64,000 nucleotides of DNA from the NCBI GenBank assembly GCA_903949285.1, contig CAJAYT010000017.1, positions 1 through 64,000 on the forward strand, given 5' to 3'. The notes beneath the pieces were generated by a model that was given only the letters and a program-made list of their open reading frames with translations, was not told the DNA's origin and made no database searches. Position 1 is the stretch's first letter, and each line of letters opens with the position of its first letter. Made by a program: the position numbers and the translations under genes. Shown here in pieces: positions 10,867-19,848 of the stretch. The stretch comes from an uncultured Burkholderiales bacterium. GTDB taxonomy: Bacteria; Pseudomonadota; Gammaproteobacteria; Burkholderiales; Burkholderiaceae_C.

Positions 10867-10892
10867 AAAGTAAAGACTTCTGTCTTTACTTT
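10867..10892. terminator. Perfect 11-bp stem hairpin after groEL
   Basis: AAAGTAAAGAC and GTCTTTACTTT pair exactly around TTCT, 25 bases after the groEL stop. The T-rich right arm can act as the U tract. Confidence 0.75.
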
Positions 10893-10906
10893 AATTGCCT
10901 TACTAC

Positions 10907-10940
10907 AAAAACCCGCAAGTCAAAAGCCTGCGGGTTTTTT
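10907..10940 (+). terminator. Rho-independent terminator after groEL
   Basis: AAAAACCCGCA pairs with TGCGGGTTTTTT around an 11-base loop, giving a GC core followed by a run of six T. It is a strong plus-strand terminator, second in tandem after groEL. Its A-rich left flank would also serve the minus-strand HAD gene ending at 10977. Confidence 0.9.
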
Positions 10941-10976
10941 GTTGCACAAGTTATAAAGTACTTAACAAGACCACAT

Positions 10977-11609
10977 TTATAGAAAATGCTTTATTTTTTC
11001 TGCTAATTCGTGAGGCTTACTTAAATGAAGCCCGCTCCACCCCAGCGACTGTGCCGCCTCAATATTCGGCAAAAGATCATCTACAAAAAGTGTGCTCGCT
11101 GAGCTGAGGCTGTGACGTTGTGCCAAGAGTTTATAAATACGCACATCAGGCTTAGCAAGGAGCACGTCGGCTGAGAAAATGCCCGCGTCAAACCAGTTCA
11201 TAAAAGCATGCTTACGCTCAAGTGCTCTCGCAAAAGGCTTGGGCATATTGGAGAGAAAAAATATACGACACGCGCTATCTATTTTTCTGCGGGCGCGTAG
11301 TGACTCCAACACAACCAATGAAGATTCAATAGGAGCCAAGTCCTCACCTATCGGCTCTATAAGCTCACCCAGGCGTCCCGCATGAATTCTCAGGCGCTTA
11401 GACGTTTGCGCAATGACCGAGTCCATACTGACTAAACCTTGGTCAAACTCATGCCAACTGGGGTGTCCGAATATATTTTTAGCAAGTGCGTGTGCACTCT
11501 CGCATCCGTACCATTCGCCATTGAAATGTTGTTCAACTCGTTTGACCGGATCCCATTCAAAGATCACTGCACCAAAATCGAATACAAAATCAACAATTTT
11601 GTTTTGCAT
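10977..11609 (-). CDS. HAD-superfamily hydrolase (YihX-like sugar phosphatase type)
   Basis: Starting at the ATG at 11609 gives 210 residues (an upstream TTG at 11618 is in frame but less likely). HAD motifs are visible: nucleophile Asp in FVFDFGAVIFEWD, motif II FLSNMP, a Lys in AKPDVRIYK, and the acidic FVDDLLPNI. The DxG rather than DxD in motif I is as in YihX, a glucose-1-phosphate phosphatase. It is the last of a tal-pgi-HAD run with 15-base gaps, which supports a role in sugar-phosphate balance. The exact substrate is inferred. Confidence 0.8.
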   Translation of the reverse strand: MQNKIVDFVFDFGAVIFEWDPVKRVEQHFNGEWYGCESAHALAKNIFGHPSWHEFDQGLVSMDSVIAQTSKRLRIHAGRLGELIEPIGEDLAPIESSLVVLESLRARRKIDSACRIFFLSNMPKPFARALERKHAFMNWFDAGIFSADVLLAKPDVRIYKLLAQRHSLSSASTLFVDDLLPNIEAAQSLGWSGLHLSKPHELAEKIKHFL

Positions 11610-11624
11610 AAACACCAATCTTGA

Positions 11625-13241
11625 TCACATAGATTTCCCAGAGCTGCGGCCAAGTGCCAAATACTCCATGAGTCCTTGCGTTGAGGGATCTATATTGACA
11701 GGATGCGATGATCCCATCTGACTCACGATATTTTGTGTGAGTTTCTTTCCCAACTCTACTCCGTATTGATCAAAAGAGTTAATGCCCCACACAGCACCGG
11801 CGACAAAGGTTCGGTGCTCGGATAGGGCGATCAATGCGCCCAGGGACTGGGGCGTCAACTGCTCCAATACGGTGAACAGACTCGGTCTGTTACCCGGGAA
11901 GTGACGACCCATCTGAGCTGCAGCGTTTATGGGTTCATCGCTCGCACCTGTAGGATTGGGAGTTACTTTGGACTCTCCAATCATAAAGGCCTGAGCCTGA
12001 GCGAGTGCATTGGATAGGAGTAACTCATGATTTCTAGTGTGCGCATGACTTGGAGCTTTTACGACCAAGAACTCAACGGGTATGACGTCAGTTCCTTGAT
12101 GCAGCATTTGGAAAAAGGCGTGTTGTCCATTTGTGCCCGGCTCACCCCAAAGCACAGGTGCTGTCCCGTAGGTCAGGTTTTGTCCAGATTTATCGACTGA
12201 CTTACCGTTACTCTCCATCTCAAGTTGTTGCCAATAAGCCGTGAGTCGGGACAAACCGCTGTGATAAGGTGCGATATTTCTAGACTTGTAGTGTAAGAAG
12301 TTGCGATACCAAACATCAAGCAATCCAAGCTTTAGGGGTAAATTATTCTTCGCATCAGCAGTTTTAAAATGTTCATCCATTTCAAATGCGCCGCCTAAGA
12401 ATGCTCTGAACCCTGCGTCGCCAATAGCAATGGCAATAGCCAAACCAATGGATGACCACATCGAATACCTGCCACCTACCCAGTCCCAAAAACCAAAAGT
12501 GGTTTTAATCCCAAACGCTTTAGCAAGCTGTGTGTTGGAGGTCAGTCCCACAAAATGATCTTCGATTATTTGACCACCGCCCGCTAAGAACCACTCCTTT
12601 GCAAATTCTGCGTTAGTCATCGTCTCTAGTGTTGAGAATGACTTGGAGGAGATCAAAAAGAGAGTGTTCTTGGGACTGAGCGTTTTGAGTAGTCCTGCGA
12701 TCTCGTGTGCGTCAATATTAGATATAAAGTGAAACCTCTTAGTAGGAATCACAAATTCATCTAAAGCTTTGATGGCCATTTGTGGGCCTAAATCTGAGCC
12801 ACCAATTCCAATATTAACAATGTCAGTAATCGACGGGTTAGTGCGAACCGCCTCTGCAAAGGACAAAAAATGCTCTAAAGTGTCCTGCACCTCTTGGTGG
12901 GACTTAGTCGTAGCAAGAGGAATTTCGGCGATCTTTGGCGCTCTAAGCAACCAATGCATCACTGCTCGGTTCTCGGTTGAGTTGATCAACTCGCCCCTGA
13001 ACATCGCGTCCCTTAGCTCAAACACAGCAGTTTGATCTGCCAGCTCCAAAAGCTTGCCCTCTACTTGCTCATCCCACATGCATTTGGAGAAATCAACAAA
13101 TACATGCGGCGCAGACAAACAGAAGTGGCGAAATCTATTTTCATTTTCTGCAAAGGCAACTCGCAGATCAAACGCCGCCTTTTGAACTTTTAGTTGATGC
13201 AAATCCTTCCAGGCCTGCACTTGATCACAACGTTTTGTCAT
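11625..13241 (-). CDS. pgi: Glucose-6-phosphate isomerase
   Basis: The 538-residue protein has the PGI signatures: VNIGIGGSDLGPQMA, ISSKSFSTLETMTNA, GGRYSMWSSIGL and GTNGQHAFFQMLHQGT. It interconverts glucose-6-phosphate and fructose-6-phosphate in the cytosol. The length is usual for the family. It lies 15 bases from tal upstream and 15 from the HAD phosphatase downstream, so the three form an operon opposite zwf. Confidence 0.97.
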   Translation of the reverse strand: MTKRCDQVQAWKDLHQLKVQKAAFDLRVAFAENENRFRHFCLSAPHVFVDFSKCMWDEQVEGKLLELADQTAVFELRDAMFRGELINSTENRAVMHWLLRAPKIAEIPLATTKSHQEVQDTLEHFLSFAEAVRTNPSITDIVNIGIGGSDLGPQMAIKALDEFVIPTKRFHFISNIDAHEIAGLLKTLSPKNTLFLISSKSFSTLETMTNAEFAKEWFLAGGGQIIEDHFVGLTSNTQLAKAFGIKTTFGFWDWVGGRYSMWSSIGLAIAIAIGDAGFRAFLGGAFEMDEHFKTADAKNNLPLKLGLLDVWYRNFLHYKSRNIAPYHSGLSRLTAYWQQLEMESNGKSVDKSGQNLTYGTAPVLWGEPGTNGQHAFFQMLHQGTDVIPVEFLVVKAPSHAHTRNHELLLSNALAQAQAFMIGESKVTPNPTGASDEPINAAAQMGRHFPGNRPSLFTVLEQLTPQSLGALIALSEHRTFVAGAVWGINSFDQYGVELGKKLTQNIVSQMGSSHPVNIDPSTQGLMEYLALGRSSGKSM

Positions 13242-13256
13242 AATATGAATAAGCTT

Positions 13257-14279
13257 TTAAACTTGCAAGAGCGCTTCTAACTTAACTGTATCAAGACAAA
13301 AGGCTCGAATGCCTTCAGCCAATTTCTCACTTGCCATCGCATCCTCGTTTAATGACAATCTAAACTCAGACTCTGTCAAACCAAGCGCCAAACCCTGCTC
13401 GGGCTTTGTATTGATGCCAAGCAATTTGGGCGTTAAACCAGGCGAACCAGCCTGCACTTTTGCAGAATCAGGAGCAAGCACACGATCAAACGCTTTCTCA
13501 GTATCGACCTGAATTGGCTGCGATAGGTGTTGTAACAAATCTGGACTTATGGTGAGTAGGTCACAGCCAGCGAGCGCTTTAATTTGTCCTGTATTTCTAA
13601 AGCTTGCCCCCATCACCTCAGTTTTCACACCGTTAGCTTTAAAAAACCGGTATATCGATGCAACCGATTGCACGCCTGGATCGTTGGCGCCACTTCGTTC
13701 TAATTCGTTCCAAGTTGTACCAGCTGATTTTTTATACCAATCGTAAATTCGACCTACAAAGGGAGAAATCAGTTGAACCTGTGCGTGTGCGCAGCTAAGC
13801 GCCTGGGTGAAATTAAACAGCAGCGTCAAGTTGGTATGAATTCCCTGCTGCTCGAGGGCCTTAGCGGCCTGAATGCCCTCCCACGTAGCGGCGATCTTGA
13901 TAAGAACACGGGACCGATCGATCCCCTCACTCGCGTACATCGCAATAATTCTCTTTGCACGCACAATCGTCCCAGCTGTATCAAAACTGAGCCTAGAATC
14001 GACTTCGGTGGATACGCGACCAGGGATCAAGGCCAAAATCTCACACCCGAGTTTGACCAACAATCGATCCACCAATTCATCAACTGGGTTGCTCGAAAAG
14101 CGCGTACACACCCCTTTAACCATCTCGGCGCTCTCAGGCTTTTGCGCTGCCTTTAAGACGAGGGAAGGGTTGGTTGTTGCGTCCTGGGGCCTATAAAGCG
14201 CTACTTGGCCTAAATCACCAGTATCAGCGACGACAACGGTCCATTGCTTTAAAATTTCAAGATCATTCATACCCAACAT
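13257..14279 (-). CDS. tal: Transaldolase
   Basis: The product is about 337-340 residues: [30 protein letters not shown] at the N-terminus and the Schiff-base lysine in [16 protein letters not shown]. It moves a dihydroxyacetone unit between sugar phosphates in the non-oxidative pentose phosphate pathway. Two in-frame ATGs (14279 and 14270) are possible; the second ([10 protein letters not shown]) aligns better with relatives. It is the first gene of tal-pgi-HAD and diverges from zwf across a 368-base spacer carrying a palindrome. Confidence 0.95.
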   Translation of the reverse strand: MLGMNDLEILKQWTVVVADTGDLGQVALYRPQDATTNPSLVLKAAQKPESAEMVKGVCTRFSSNPVDELVDRLLVKLGCEILALIPGRVSTEVDSRLSFDTAGTIVRAKRIIAMYASEGIDRSRVLIKIAATWEGIQAAKALEQQGIHTNLTLLFNFTQALSCAHAQVQLISPFVGRIYDWYKKSAGTTWNELERSGANDPGVQSVASIYRFFKANGVKTEVMGASFRNTGQIKALAGCDLLTISPDLLQHLSQPIQVDTEKAFDRVLAPDSAKVQAGSPGLTPKLLGINTKPEQGLALGLTESEFRLSLNEDAMASEKLAEGIRAFCLDTVKLEALLQV

Positions 14280-14647
14280 TATGGCAAAGCCGGGCGTTTG
14301 GTTTTTTGATAAAAAGGATAGAAATACCTAAAACGCACACTCCTGGTCACAAAATAGACATATTTTGTTGAACCCATCGAATTGCGTCCTCTAACTCACA
14401 GCTTTGGAGCCTCCCCCAACAGCCGTAAAAGTCAGTCCTAACGCTTTGCGTCCCGTGACCCGGACAGACTTCATTTTCCTTGGTATATTAAAGAGCAGTC
14501 GTACACTGTCAACACTTTACAGATAAGAGTTAGCTTCAACAAAGCCACCTAGCATACGGATGTTGAGCGGTAAAACCAGCAACCCACACATAAAATTCCA
14601 TACATGACTTGCATTTGTACTTTCAACCTTAGCAGGACCTTTCTTCA
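14280..14647. other. Divergent control region between tal and zwf
   Basis: This 368-base spacer must hold promoters for tal-pgi and for zwf. A perfect palindrome at 14349-14368 is the main structure. A TATATT near 14482 could be a -10 box for zwf, but no good -35 is seen. No ORF is supported. Confidence 0.5.
14349..14368. promoter_or_regulatory. Perfect palindrome in the tal-zwf spacer, candidate operator
   Basis: ACAAAATA and TATTTTGT are exact inverted repeats separated by GACA. It lies about 70 bases upstream of tal and 280 upstream of zwf. The TTGT/ACAA outer edges recall sites of RpiR-type regulators such as HexR, which control zwf in other proteobacteria, but the orientation and spacing differ, so the regulator is not assigned. 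Confidence 0.5.
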
Positions 14648-16192
14648 ATGAGCTTTCAACTCGTGCTATTTGGTGGAACAGGAGACCTTGCCTGGCGCAA
14701 AATCTTACCCGCCCTTTTCCAGGCCTACCGCCACCAAACGCTCCCCAAAGATGGTCGCATCATCGGAGTCGCTCGTGACAAGATGTCGGACGAAGAATTC
14801 CGCGCGCTCATAGGTGAACGTTTGCAAAACGTGGAGGGAGAAAAACGCCCCCAAACAGCTGAGTTCAGTGAGTTCGCCAAGCAACTCTTTTACCAACCGT
14901 GTGACTTAAACGAGTCTAGTGACTACGCTGCACTCAAACAAAAACTTGATAAGCACCCAGCAGACATCTGCGTGATGTATCTAGCCACTGCACCTCACCT
15001 ATTTACAACGATCTGTGAGCACCTCGGTGCGTGCGGTCTCAACAATGAGACGACGCGCATTGTTTTAGAAAAACCGTTGGGTCAAAACTTAAAAACCAAC
15101 AGAGAAATTAACGCAACCGTTAAGTCCTTTTTCTCCGAGAGACAGATCTTTCGCATTGATCACTACCTAGGCAAGCCCTCCGTTCAAAATCTATTTGCAC
15201 TGCGCTTTGGAAACTCGCTCTTTGAGCCCTTACTGAGTCGCGACACCGTCTCAAGCATCCAAATTACCCTCTCGGAGGATATTGGAATCAGCACGCGGGG
15301 TCCCTTTTATGAGCAAACAGGTGCTCTCAGGGATATGATTCAAAATCACGCCCTGCAACTCCTTTGCGCGATCGCAATGGAGCCGCCCATCAACGCGCAT
15401 GCCGACGCAATTCGAGACGAAAAACTAAAAGTCCTTCGCTCATTAAAACCCTGGAACACCCAAACACTTCGCTCTGATATTGTGCGGGGTCAATACAGTG
15501 CGGGTCTGGTCGCAGGTGCCGCCGTAAAAGCCTACACTGAAGAAGCAGGCGTAGCACCTAACAGCATGACCGAGACCTTTGTAGCGCTTAAAACCGAGGT
15601 GAACAATTGGCGCTGGGCGGGTGTGCCCTTTTACCTGAGAACGGGTAAACGCATGGCTGAGCAAGACGCTCGGATTGTCATCAACTTTAGACCCACACCT
15701 CACCCCATTTTCCAAACACCTCAAGGCCTAGCCAACCAACTTGTGATTCACCTGCAACCCAAAGACGGAATCGCACTACACCTTTTTGCGCAGGGTCAAG
15801 CACCTTCTCTGCCTGGTCAATCAAGGGCGGGGAACAATGTACAAATAACGTCTGAGATGTCCGCGGTTTCAGGCCCAGACACGCCGCCGCCCCATTCCTC
15901 AGTCCTTGGCCCGTTGCTCTCACCGGTTCAGCTTAACTTAGACTTTGACCAACGTTTTGGCACGGACCGTGTAGGAGCTTATGAGCGGCTATTATTGGAT
16001 GCGATCGCAGGGCGATTAAACTTGTTTGTTAGGAGCGATGAACAAGAGGCCGCCTGGTCTTGGGTTGAGCCTATTTTGAAAGACTGGGAAACAAATGATG
16101 CGCCTTTGTACACTTACCCTAGTGGTACTTGGGGCCCAAGTCAATCTAAAGTAATGATTGCAAGCGCTGGACATCACTGGGATGAAGATTAG
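14648..16192 (+). CDS. zwf: Glucose-6-phosphate 1-dehydrogenase
   Basis: The 514-residue protein has the N-terminal nucleotide-binding motif (LVLFGGTGDLAWRKILPAL), the EKPLG segment and the catalytic RIDHYLGK near residue 173. It oxidises glucose-6-phosphate to 6-phosphogluconolactone and makes NADPH. Residues ~382-425 form an unusual Pro/Ser/Gly-rich stretch (around QAPSLPGQS and GPDTPPPHSS) where relatives usually have a short loop before LNLDF. A NAD(P)-binding protein gene follows 26 bases later. In this window 6-phosphogluconolactonase and edd/eda are absent. Confidence 0.95.
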   Translation: MSFQLVLFGGTGDLAWRKILPALFQAYRHQTLPKDGRIIGVARDKMSDEEFRALIGERLQNVEGEKRPQTAEFSEFAKQLFYQPCDLNESSDYAALKQKLDKHPADICVMYLATAPHLFTTICEHLGACGLNNETTRIVLEKPLGQNLKTNREINATVKSFFSERQIFRIDHYLGKPSVQNLFALRFGNSLFEPLLSRDTVSSIQITLSEDIGISTRGPFYEQTGALRDMIQNHALQLLCAIAMEPPINAHADAIRDEKLKVLRSLKPWNTQTLRSDIVRGQYSAGLVAGAAVKAYTEEAGVAPNSMTETFVALKTEVNNWRWAGVPFYLRTGKRMAEQDARIVINFRPTPHPIFQTPQGLANQLVIHLQPKDGIALHLFAQGQAPSLPGQSRAGNNVQITSEMSAVSGPDTPPPHSSVLGPLLSPVQLNLDFDQRFGTDRVGAYERLLLDAIAGRLNLFVRSDEQEAAWSWVEPILKDWETNDAPLYTYPSGTWGPSQSKVMIASAGHHWDED

Positions 16193-16218
16193 AAAAACTA
16201 TTATTAAAAAGTAAATAT

Positions 16219-17136
16219 ATGCAAAATCAAAAAGTTTTGATTCTTGGTGGCTCTGGCTTTGTCGGCCGACATGTGTGCGAGCGCTTGAACCAATTAGAAA
16301 TCAAGATGACCGTTATGACTCGCAAAGGAGACGCAAAATCCGTCAAACATCTCCCCTTTGTTGATGTTATCCAGGGCAACCCTCACGACCCCAAAGCACT
16401 TAAAGAGGCTCTTATAGGGCATACAGCGGTAATTAACCTGATTGCAGTTCTTCACGGCAATGAAGATGAGTTCGAGCGTGTGCACGAGCGCTTACCCACG
16501 TCCATCGCCAATAGTTGCGCCGAGTTGGGCATCAAACGCCTGATCCATATTAGTGCATTAGGGGCAGATCAAAGCGCACCCTCCATGTATTTAAGGAGCA
16601 AAGCCAGGGGCGAACAGACACTTCACAGCACCGCAAAAACAAAAGGGCTCAATCTAACCCTCATACGCCCCAGTGTTATCTTTGGACTTGATGATAAGTT
16701 CATCAACGTTTTTGCTGGTTTGCAAAAGTACTTCCCCTTCATTCCGTTAGCGGGGGCTGAGTCAAAATTCCAACCGGTATGGGTTGTCGACGTAGCACAC
16801 GCAATCGCCCACTGCATGATTGATCCCCACTCAGCCCACCAAACCTTTGAGCTAGGGGGCCCTGATGTGAAAACTCTTCGTGAAATCGTAGAGTTTGCAG
16901 GCTTGTGGAGTCATCACAATAGACCAGTTTTTGGACTTCCCCCCTTCTCCGCTTACCTGCAAGCCCTTGTGATGGAACACCTCCCAGGACCCACACTGAT
17001 GAGTCGCGATAATTTATTGTCCATGCGAGTTGATAACGTATTGAGCAGTCAATTGCCTGGGCTTACCTCTCTTGGGGTCGAGCACGCGCAGTCTTTATAC
17101 GGCGTCTTTGGGGTCAACGAACCCAATAAGTCCTAA
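16219..17136 (+). CDS. NDUFA9-like NAD(P)-binding Rossmann protein (complex I associated type)
   Basis: The 305-residue protein starts with a Rossmann fold (VLILGGSGFVGRHVCERL). It contains YLRSKARGEQ, an atypical short-chain dehydrogenase Y-K pair, followed by LTLIRPSVIFGLDDKFIN. This pattern is the NDUFA9/atypical-SDR group, which binds NADPH and is linked to ubiquinone or complex I biology in some bacteria. It lies between zwf and cca in the same direction, 26 and 32 bases apart. The metabolic role is not proven. Confidence 0.8.
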   Translation: MQNQKVLILGGSGFVGRHVCERLNQLEIKMTVMTRKGDAKSVKHLPFVDVIQGNPHDPKALKEALIGHTAVINLIAVLHGNEDEFERVHERLPTSIANSCAELGIKRLIHISALGADQSAPSMYLRSKARGEQTLHSTAKTKGLNLTLIRPSVIFGLDDKFINVFAGLQKYFPFIPLAGAESKFQPVWVVDVAHAIAHCMIDPHSAHQTFELGGPDVKTLREIVEFAGLWSHHNRPVFGLPPFSAYLQALVMEHLPGPTLMSRDNLLSMRVDNVLSSQLPGLTSLGVEHAQSLYGVFGVNEPNKS

Positions 17137-17168
17137 CAATTGAATTTGAGTATTTCTCCGTTCATTTC

Positions 17169-18350
17169 ATGAAAATATACCTGGTAGGCGGCGCAGTTAG
17201 AGATGAGCTCATGGGGGTAGGTGACTCCGACAAAGACTGGGTCGTTGTTGGAGCAACACCAGAGGATCTTATTTTTGAGGGGTACACACCCGTTGGGAAA
17301 GATTTCCCCGTTTTTTTGCATCCCCTGACAGGAGAGGAATACGCACTCGCACGTACTGAGCGTAAAACCGCTCCCGGCTACCACGGCTTTGTATTCCACG
17401 CAGATCCAAGTATCACGCTAGAGGAGGACTTAGCGCGACGAGACCTCACCATCAACGCTATCGCAAAAGATTTGGATGGGCGTTTGATAGACCCCTTCAA
17501 TGGCCAAGCAGATATTCGAGCGCGAGTATTCAGACACGTCTCTCAGGCTTTCAAAGAGGATCCTGTGAGGATACTGAGACTCTCAAGATTCGCAGCTCGC
17601 TACCCTGAATTTAGCGTTGCAGCGGAGACACAAGTACTCCTGCACCAAATGTGCGAAGACGGCGAGGTAGATGCATTGGTGAGTGAGCGCGTTTGGCAAG
17701 AGCTCTCCAAAGGCTTAATGGCCAAGAGTCCCTTTCGAATGTTTGAAGTACTCATGAGTTGTGGTGCCTTAAAGAGACTTTTCCCAAACCTAGATGAAAC
17801 TGCGCTGAACACAGCAAACTCAGACCACTTGAAGGCAGCATTGACTAAAGCGGCCGCCTCAAACGCTCTCCTTTCAGAGCGTTTTGCAATTTTAAATTTC
17901 TTGTGGCCTATTGCACGTCACCTAAAAGCACCGAAAGACTGCACAGAGTTAGCGGAGCTTTTGAAGAACACTTACGCTCTTTTATCAAATGCTTTTGCTT
18001 TAAACGCGAAAGAATTACTCGCATTGTTGCAGGCCTGTGACGCACTGAGAAGACCTGAGCGCTTCACAGAGTTACTGAATGCATTTGCGTTTGTCAAGGA
18101 CACCTTATTGGATAACCAACCCTTGAGCGAGAGTATGCGCTCCTCAAAAGCTGATCCACTGAGCACACAGACCAAAGCAGTTGACACTAAAGAGTACTTA
18201 AGCCAGATGCTTCAATCAGCACTCAGCATCGATCACCGCGAAGTCGCCCTGCAAGCGATCAAAAGCGGACTTGTTGGGGCTCAAATTGGAGAGGCAATAG
18301 ATACAGCGCGACACGCCGCCTTAGAGCGCGCGTTACTGATTGGCCGATGA
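17169..18350 (+). CDS. cca: CCA tRNA nucleotidyltransferase with degenerate HD domain
   Basis: The 393-residue protein has the class II nucleotidyltransferase head: YLVGGAVRDELMG, catalytic carboxylates in DSDKDWVVVG, the ARTERK loop, RRDLTINAIA, and EDPVRILRLSRFAARYP. It adds or repairs the 3' CCA of tRNAs. The gammaproteobacterial-type enzyme continues into a metal-binding HD phosphohydrolase domain. Here the equivalent segment reads AILNFLWPIARH where the HD motif should be, so the phosphatase/phosphodiesterase activities are probably lost. Its last 18 bases overlap the convergent outer-membrane factor gene. Confidence 0.92.
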   Translation: MKIYLVGGAVRDELMGVGDSDKDWVVVGATPEDLIFEGYTPVGKDFPVFLHPLTGEEYALARTERKTAPGYHGFVFHADPSITLEEDLARRDLTINAIAKDLDGRLIDPFNGQADIRARVFRHVSQAFKEDPVRILRLSRFAARYPEFSVAAETQVLLHQMCEDGEVDALVSERVWQELSKGLMAKSPFRMFEVLMSCGALKRLFPNLDETALNTANSDHLKAALTKAAASNALLSERFAILNFLWPIARHLKAPKDCTELAELLKNTYALLSNAFALNAKELLALLQACDALRRPERFTELLNAFAFVKDTLLDNQPLSESMRSSKADPLSTQTKAVDTKEYLSQMLQSALSIDHREVALQAIKSGLVGAQIGEAIDTARHAALERALLIGR

Positions 18351-19766
18351 CTTCAACGCTTTGGGTTGGATTTGCGCCAAGTCCCACTCGCCGGCTAAAT
18401 TCTTTAGCAACTGCGTAATTGCAAGCCAGCGTCTATTCTCCATATCCATGAGCGCTCGCTCCGCCTGAAGTTCACTGGTCTGTGCGCTGGTGACATTTAA
18501 ATAACCAACCGTGCCGGCTAGATATTGTTGCTGCGTTGCGGCTAAATTTTTCTTTGCCGCGTCTAGGGCCTCTAGCAGCACGATCCCCTCTTCTTGTAAA
18601 AGCGCAGTGGCCACTAAATTATCCTCAACCTCTTGAAATGCAGCGATTACAACCTGCCTGTAAGTTGCTACGGCTTGGTCTAAGCTCGCCTCGGCGCTTG
18701 TTTTATTGGCTTGTCGTTGCCCCCCGTCTAAGAGCGGCAAAGACAAGGTCGGCCCTAAGGACCAATAAGCATTGCGACTACCAATGAGTCCGGGCAGTTG
18801 TGTGCTGCGGTAACCCAAGCTCGAGGAGAACGTGACCGTTGGAAAGAAAGCCATTTTGGCCGCACCTAGACTTCCCTGTGCTGCCTCCACAGCGCGTGTT
18901 GCTGCACGGATATCGGGACGCCGCTTGATAAGCTCACCAGGCAAGAGCTCGGGTAAGCTCACAGGGGCTGCGATTTTTGCAGTAGGTTCTAAAAAAAAGG
19001 TAACGGGATTCTTACCAATCAATGCTGCAATAGCGTGTTGTAACTGAGCACGTTGAACTCCCAAATCAATCCGTTGAGCTTTGGTGTTAGAGAGTTGGAG
19101 TTTGGCCAAGGCGACATCGGTGGAGGCCGCTACACCTGAGTTGTATCTGTGCTGGGTAATCTCCAGTGCCTTTGCATAAGAGCGTTCAGCACTAAGGAGT
19201 GCTTCTTGCTCTCGCTCCACATTTCGCATCGTCAGGTAGGTCTGCATGAGTGTGGCCTGGGCGGTCAAGCGAGCCATTGCTAGATTTTCTTCACTGCCCC
19301 GTTGTTGAGCCTTTGCGGAAATCACTTGTGCATCCAAAGCGCCCCAAATATCAGGTGTCCATGTGAAAGGAAAAGATTCACTAATATAAGTTCCTGAAGG
19401 CGCAGTTAAGTAGCTCTGACTGCGTACAACACTCGTGTTGGCGTTCAAAGTAGGCCACAGGCTACTCTGAGCCAAACCCACCGCTGCCTTGGCCTGATCG
19501 ACTACTGCGGCCAGTGCAATGAGGTTGGGACTCTCAAGGGCCAACTGATTTTGTAAATCATCCAACACGGGGTCCTCTAAAAGCTGCCACCACCGCGCTC
19601 CAACCGTTGGGGCATTTGTTGAGCCCTCATTGGCTCTGGGTTGTGCAAACCTTTCAGGCACCTGCATTTGCATACCCAAGGGTTGCTCTGGCATGCGCCA
19701 AGAGCATGCTGCCGTGGCGACAAGCACTGATACGGGTAGGTAGATAAGGTGACGCGAGTAGTTCAT
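18333..19766 (-). CDS. RND efflux outer-membrane factor lipoprotein (OprM/NodT type)
   Basis: Starting at the ATG at 19766 gives 477 residues with a lipoprotein signal (MNYSRHLIYLPVSVLVATAAC), the Cys being the lipidation site. The reading frame stays open upstream to 19883, but that would add an Asn-rich leader unlike any signal peptide, so the internal start is preferred. Two OEP repeats are visible, with ALAKLQLSNTKAQ in the first and DQAVATYRQVVIAAFQEVEDNL in the second. It forms the outer-membrane duct for the MdtABC-type pump encoded immediately upstream. Its stop overlaps the end of cca. Confidence 0.9.
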   Translation of the reverse strand: MNYSRHLIYLPVSVLVATAACSWRMPEQPLGMQMQVPERFAQPRANEGSTNAPTVGARWWQLLEDPVLDDLQNQLALESPNLIALAAVVDQAKAAVGLAQSSLWPTLNANTSVVRSQSYLTAPSGTYISESFPFTWTPDIWGALDAQVISAKAQQRGSEENLAMARLTAQATLMQTYLTMRNVEREQEALLSAERSYAKALEITQHRYNSGVAASTDVALAKLQLSNTKAQRIDLGVQRAQLQHAIAALIGKNPVTFFLEPTAKIAAPVSLPELLPGELIKRRPDIRAATRAVEAAQGSLGAAKMAFFPTVTFSSSLGYRSTQLPGLIGSRNAYWSLGPTLSLPLLDGGQRQANKTSAEASLDQAVATYRQVVIAAFQEVEDNLVATALLQEEGIVLLEALDAAKKNLAATQQQYLAGTVGYLNVTSAQTSELQAERALMDMENRRWLAITQLLKNLAGEWDLAQIQPKALKSSANQ

Positions 19767-19780
19767 GTCTGTAGGTTTGG

Positions 19781-19823
19781 TGTTGTTGTAGTTATTATTG
19801 TTATTGTTCGTGTTGCTGATGTT
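19781..19823. repeat. GTT/ATT-type simple repeat between mdtC and the outer-membrane factor
   Basis: A stretch dominated by GTT, ATT and GTA triplets lies in the spacer upstream of the outer-membrane factor start. Read on the minus strand it is AAC/AAT-rich. It could vary in length by slippage and alter translation of the downstream gene. Confidence 0.6.
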
Positions 19824-19848
19824 TTTAATGAAGGGGCCCTTAAACTTG

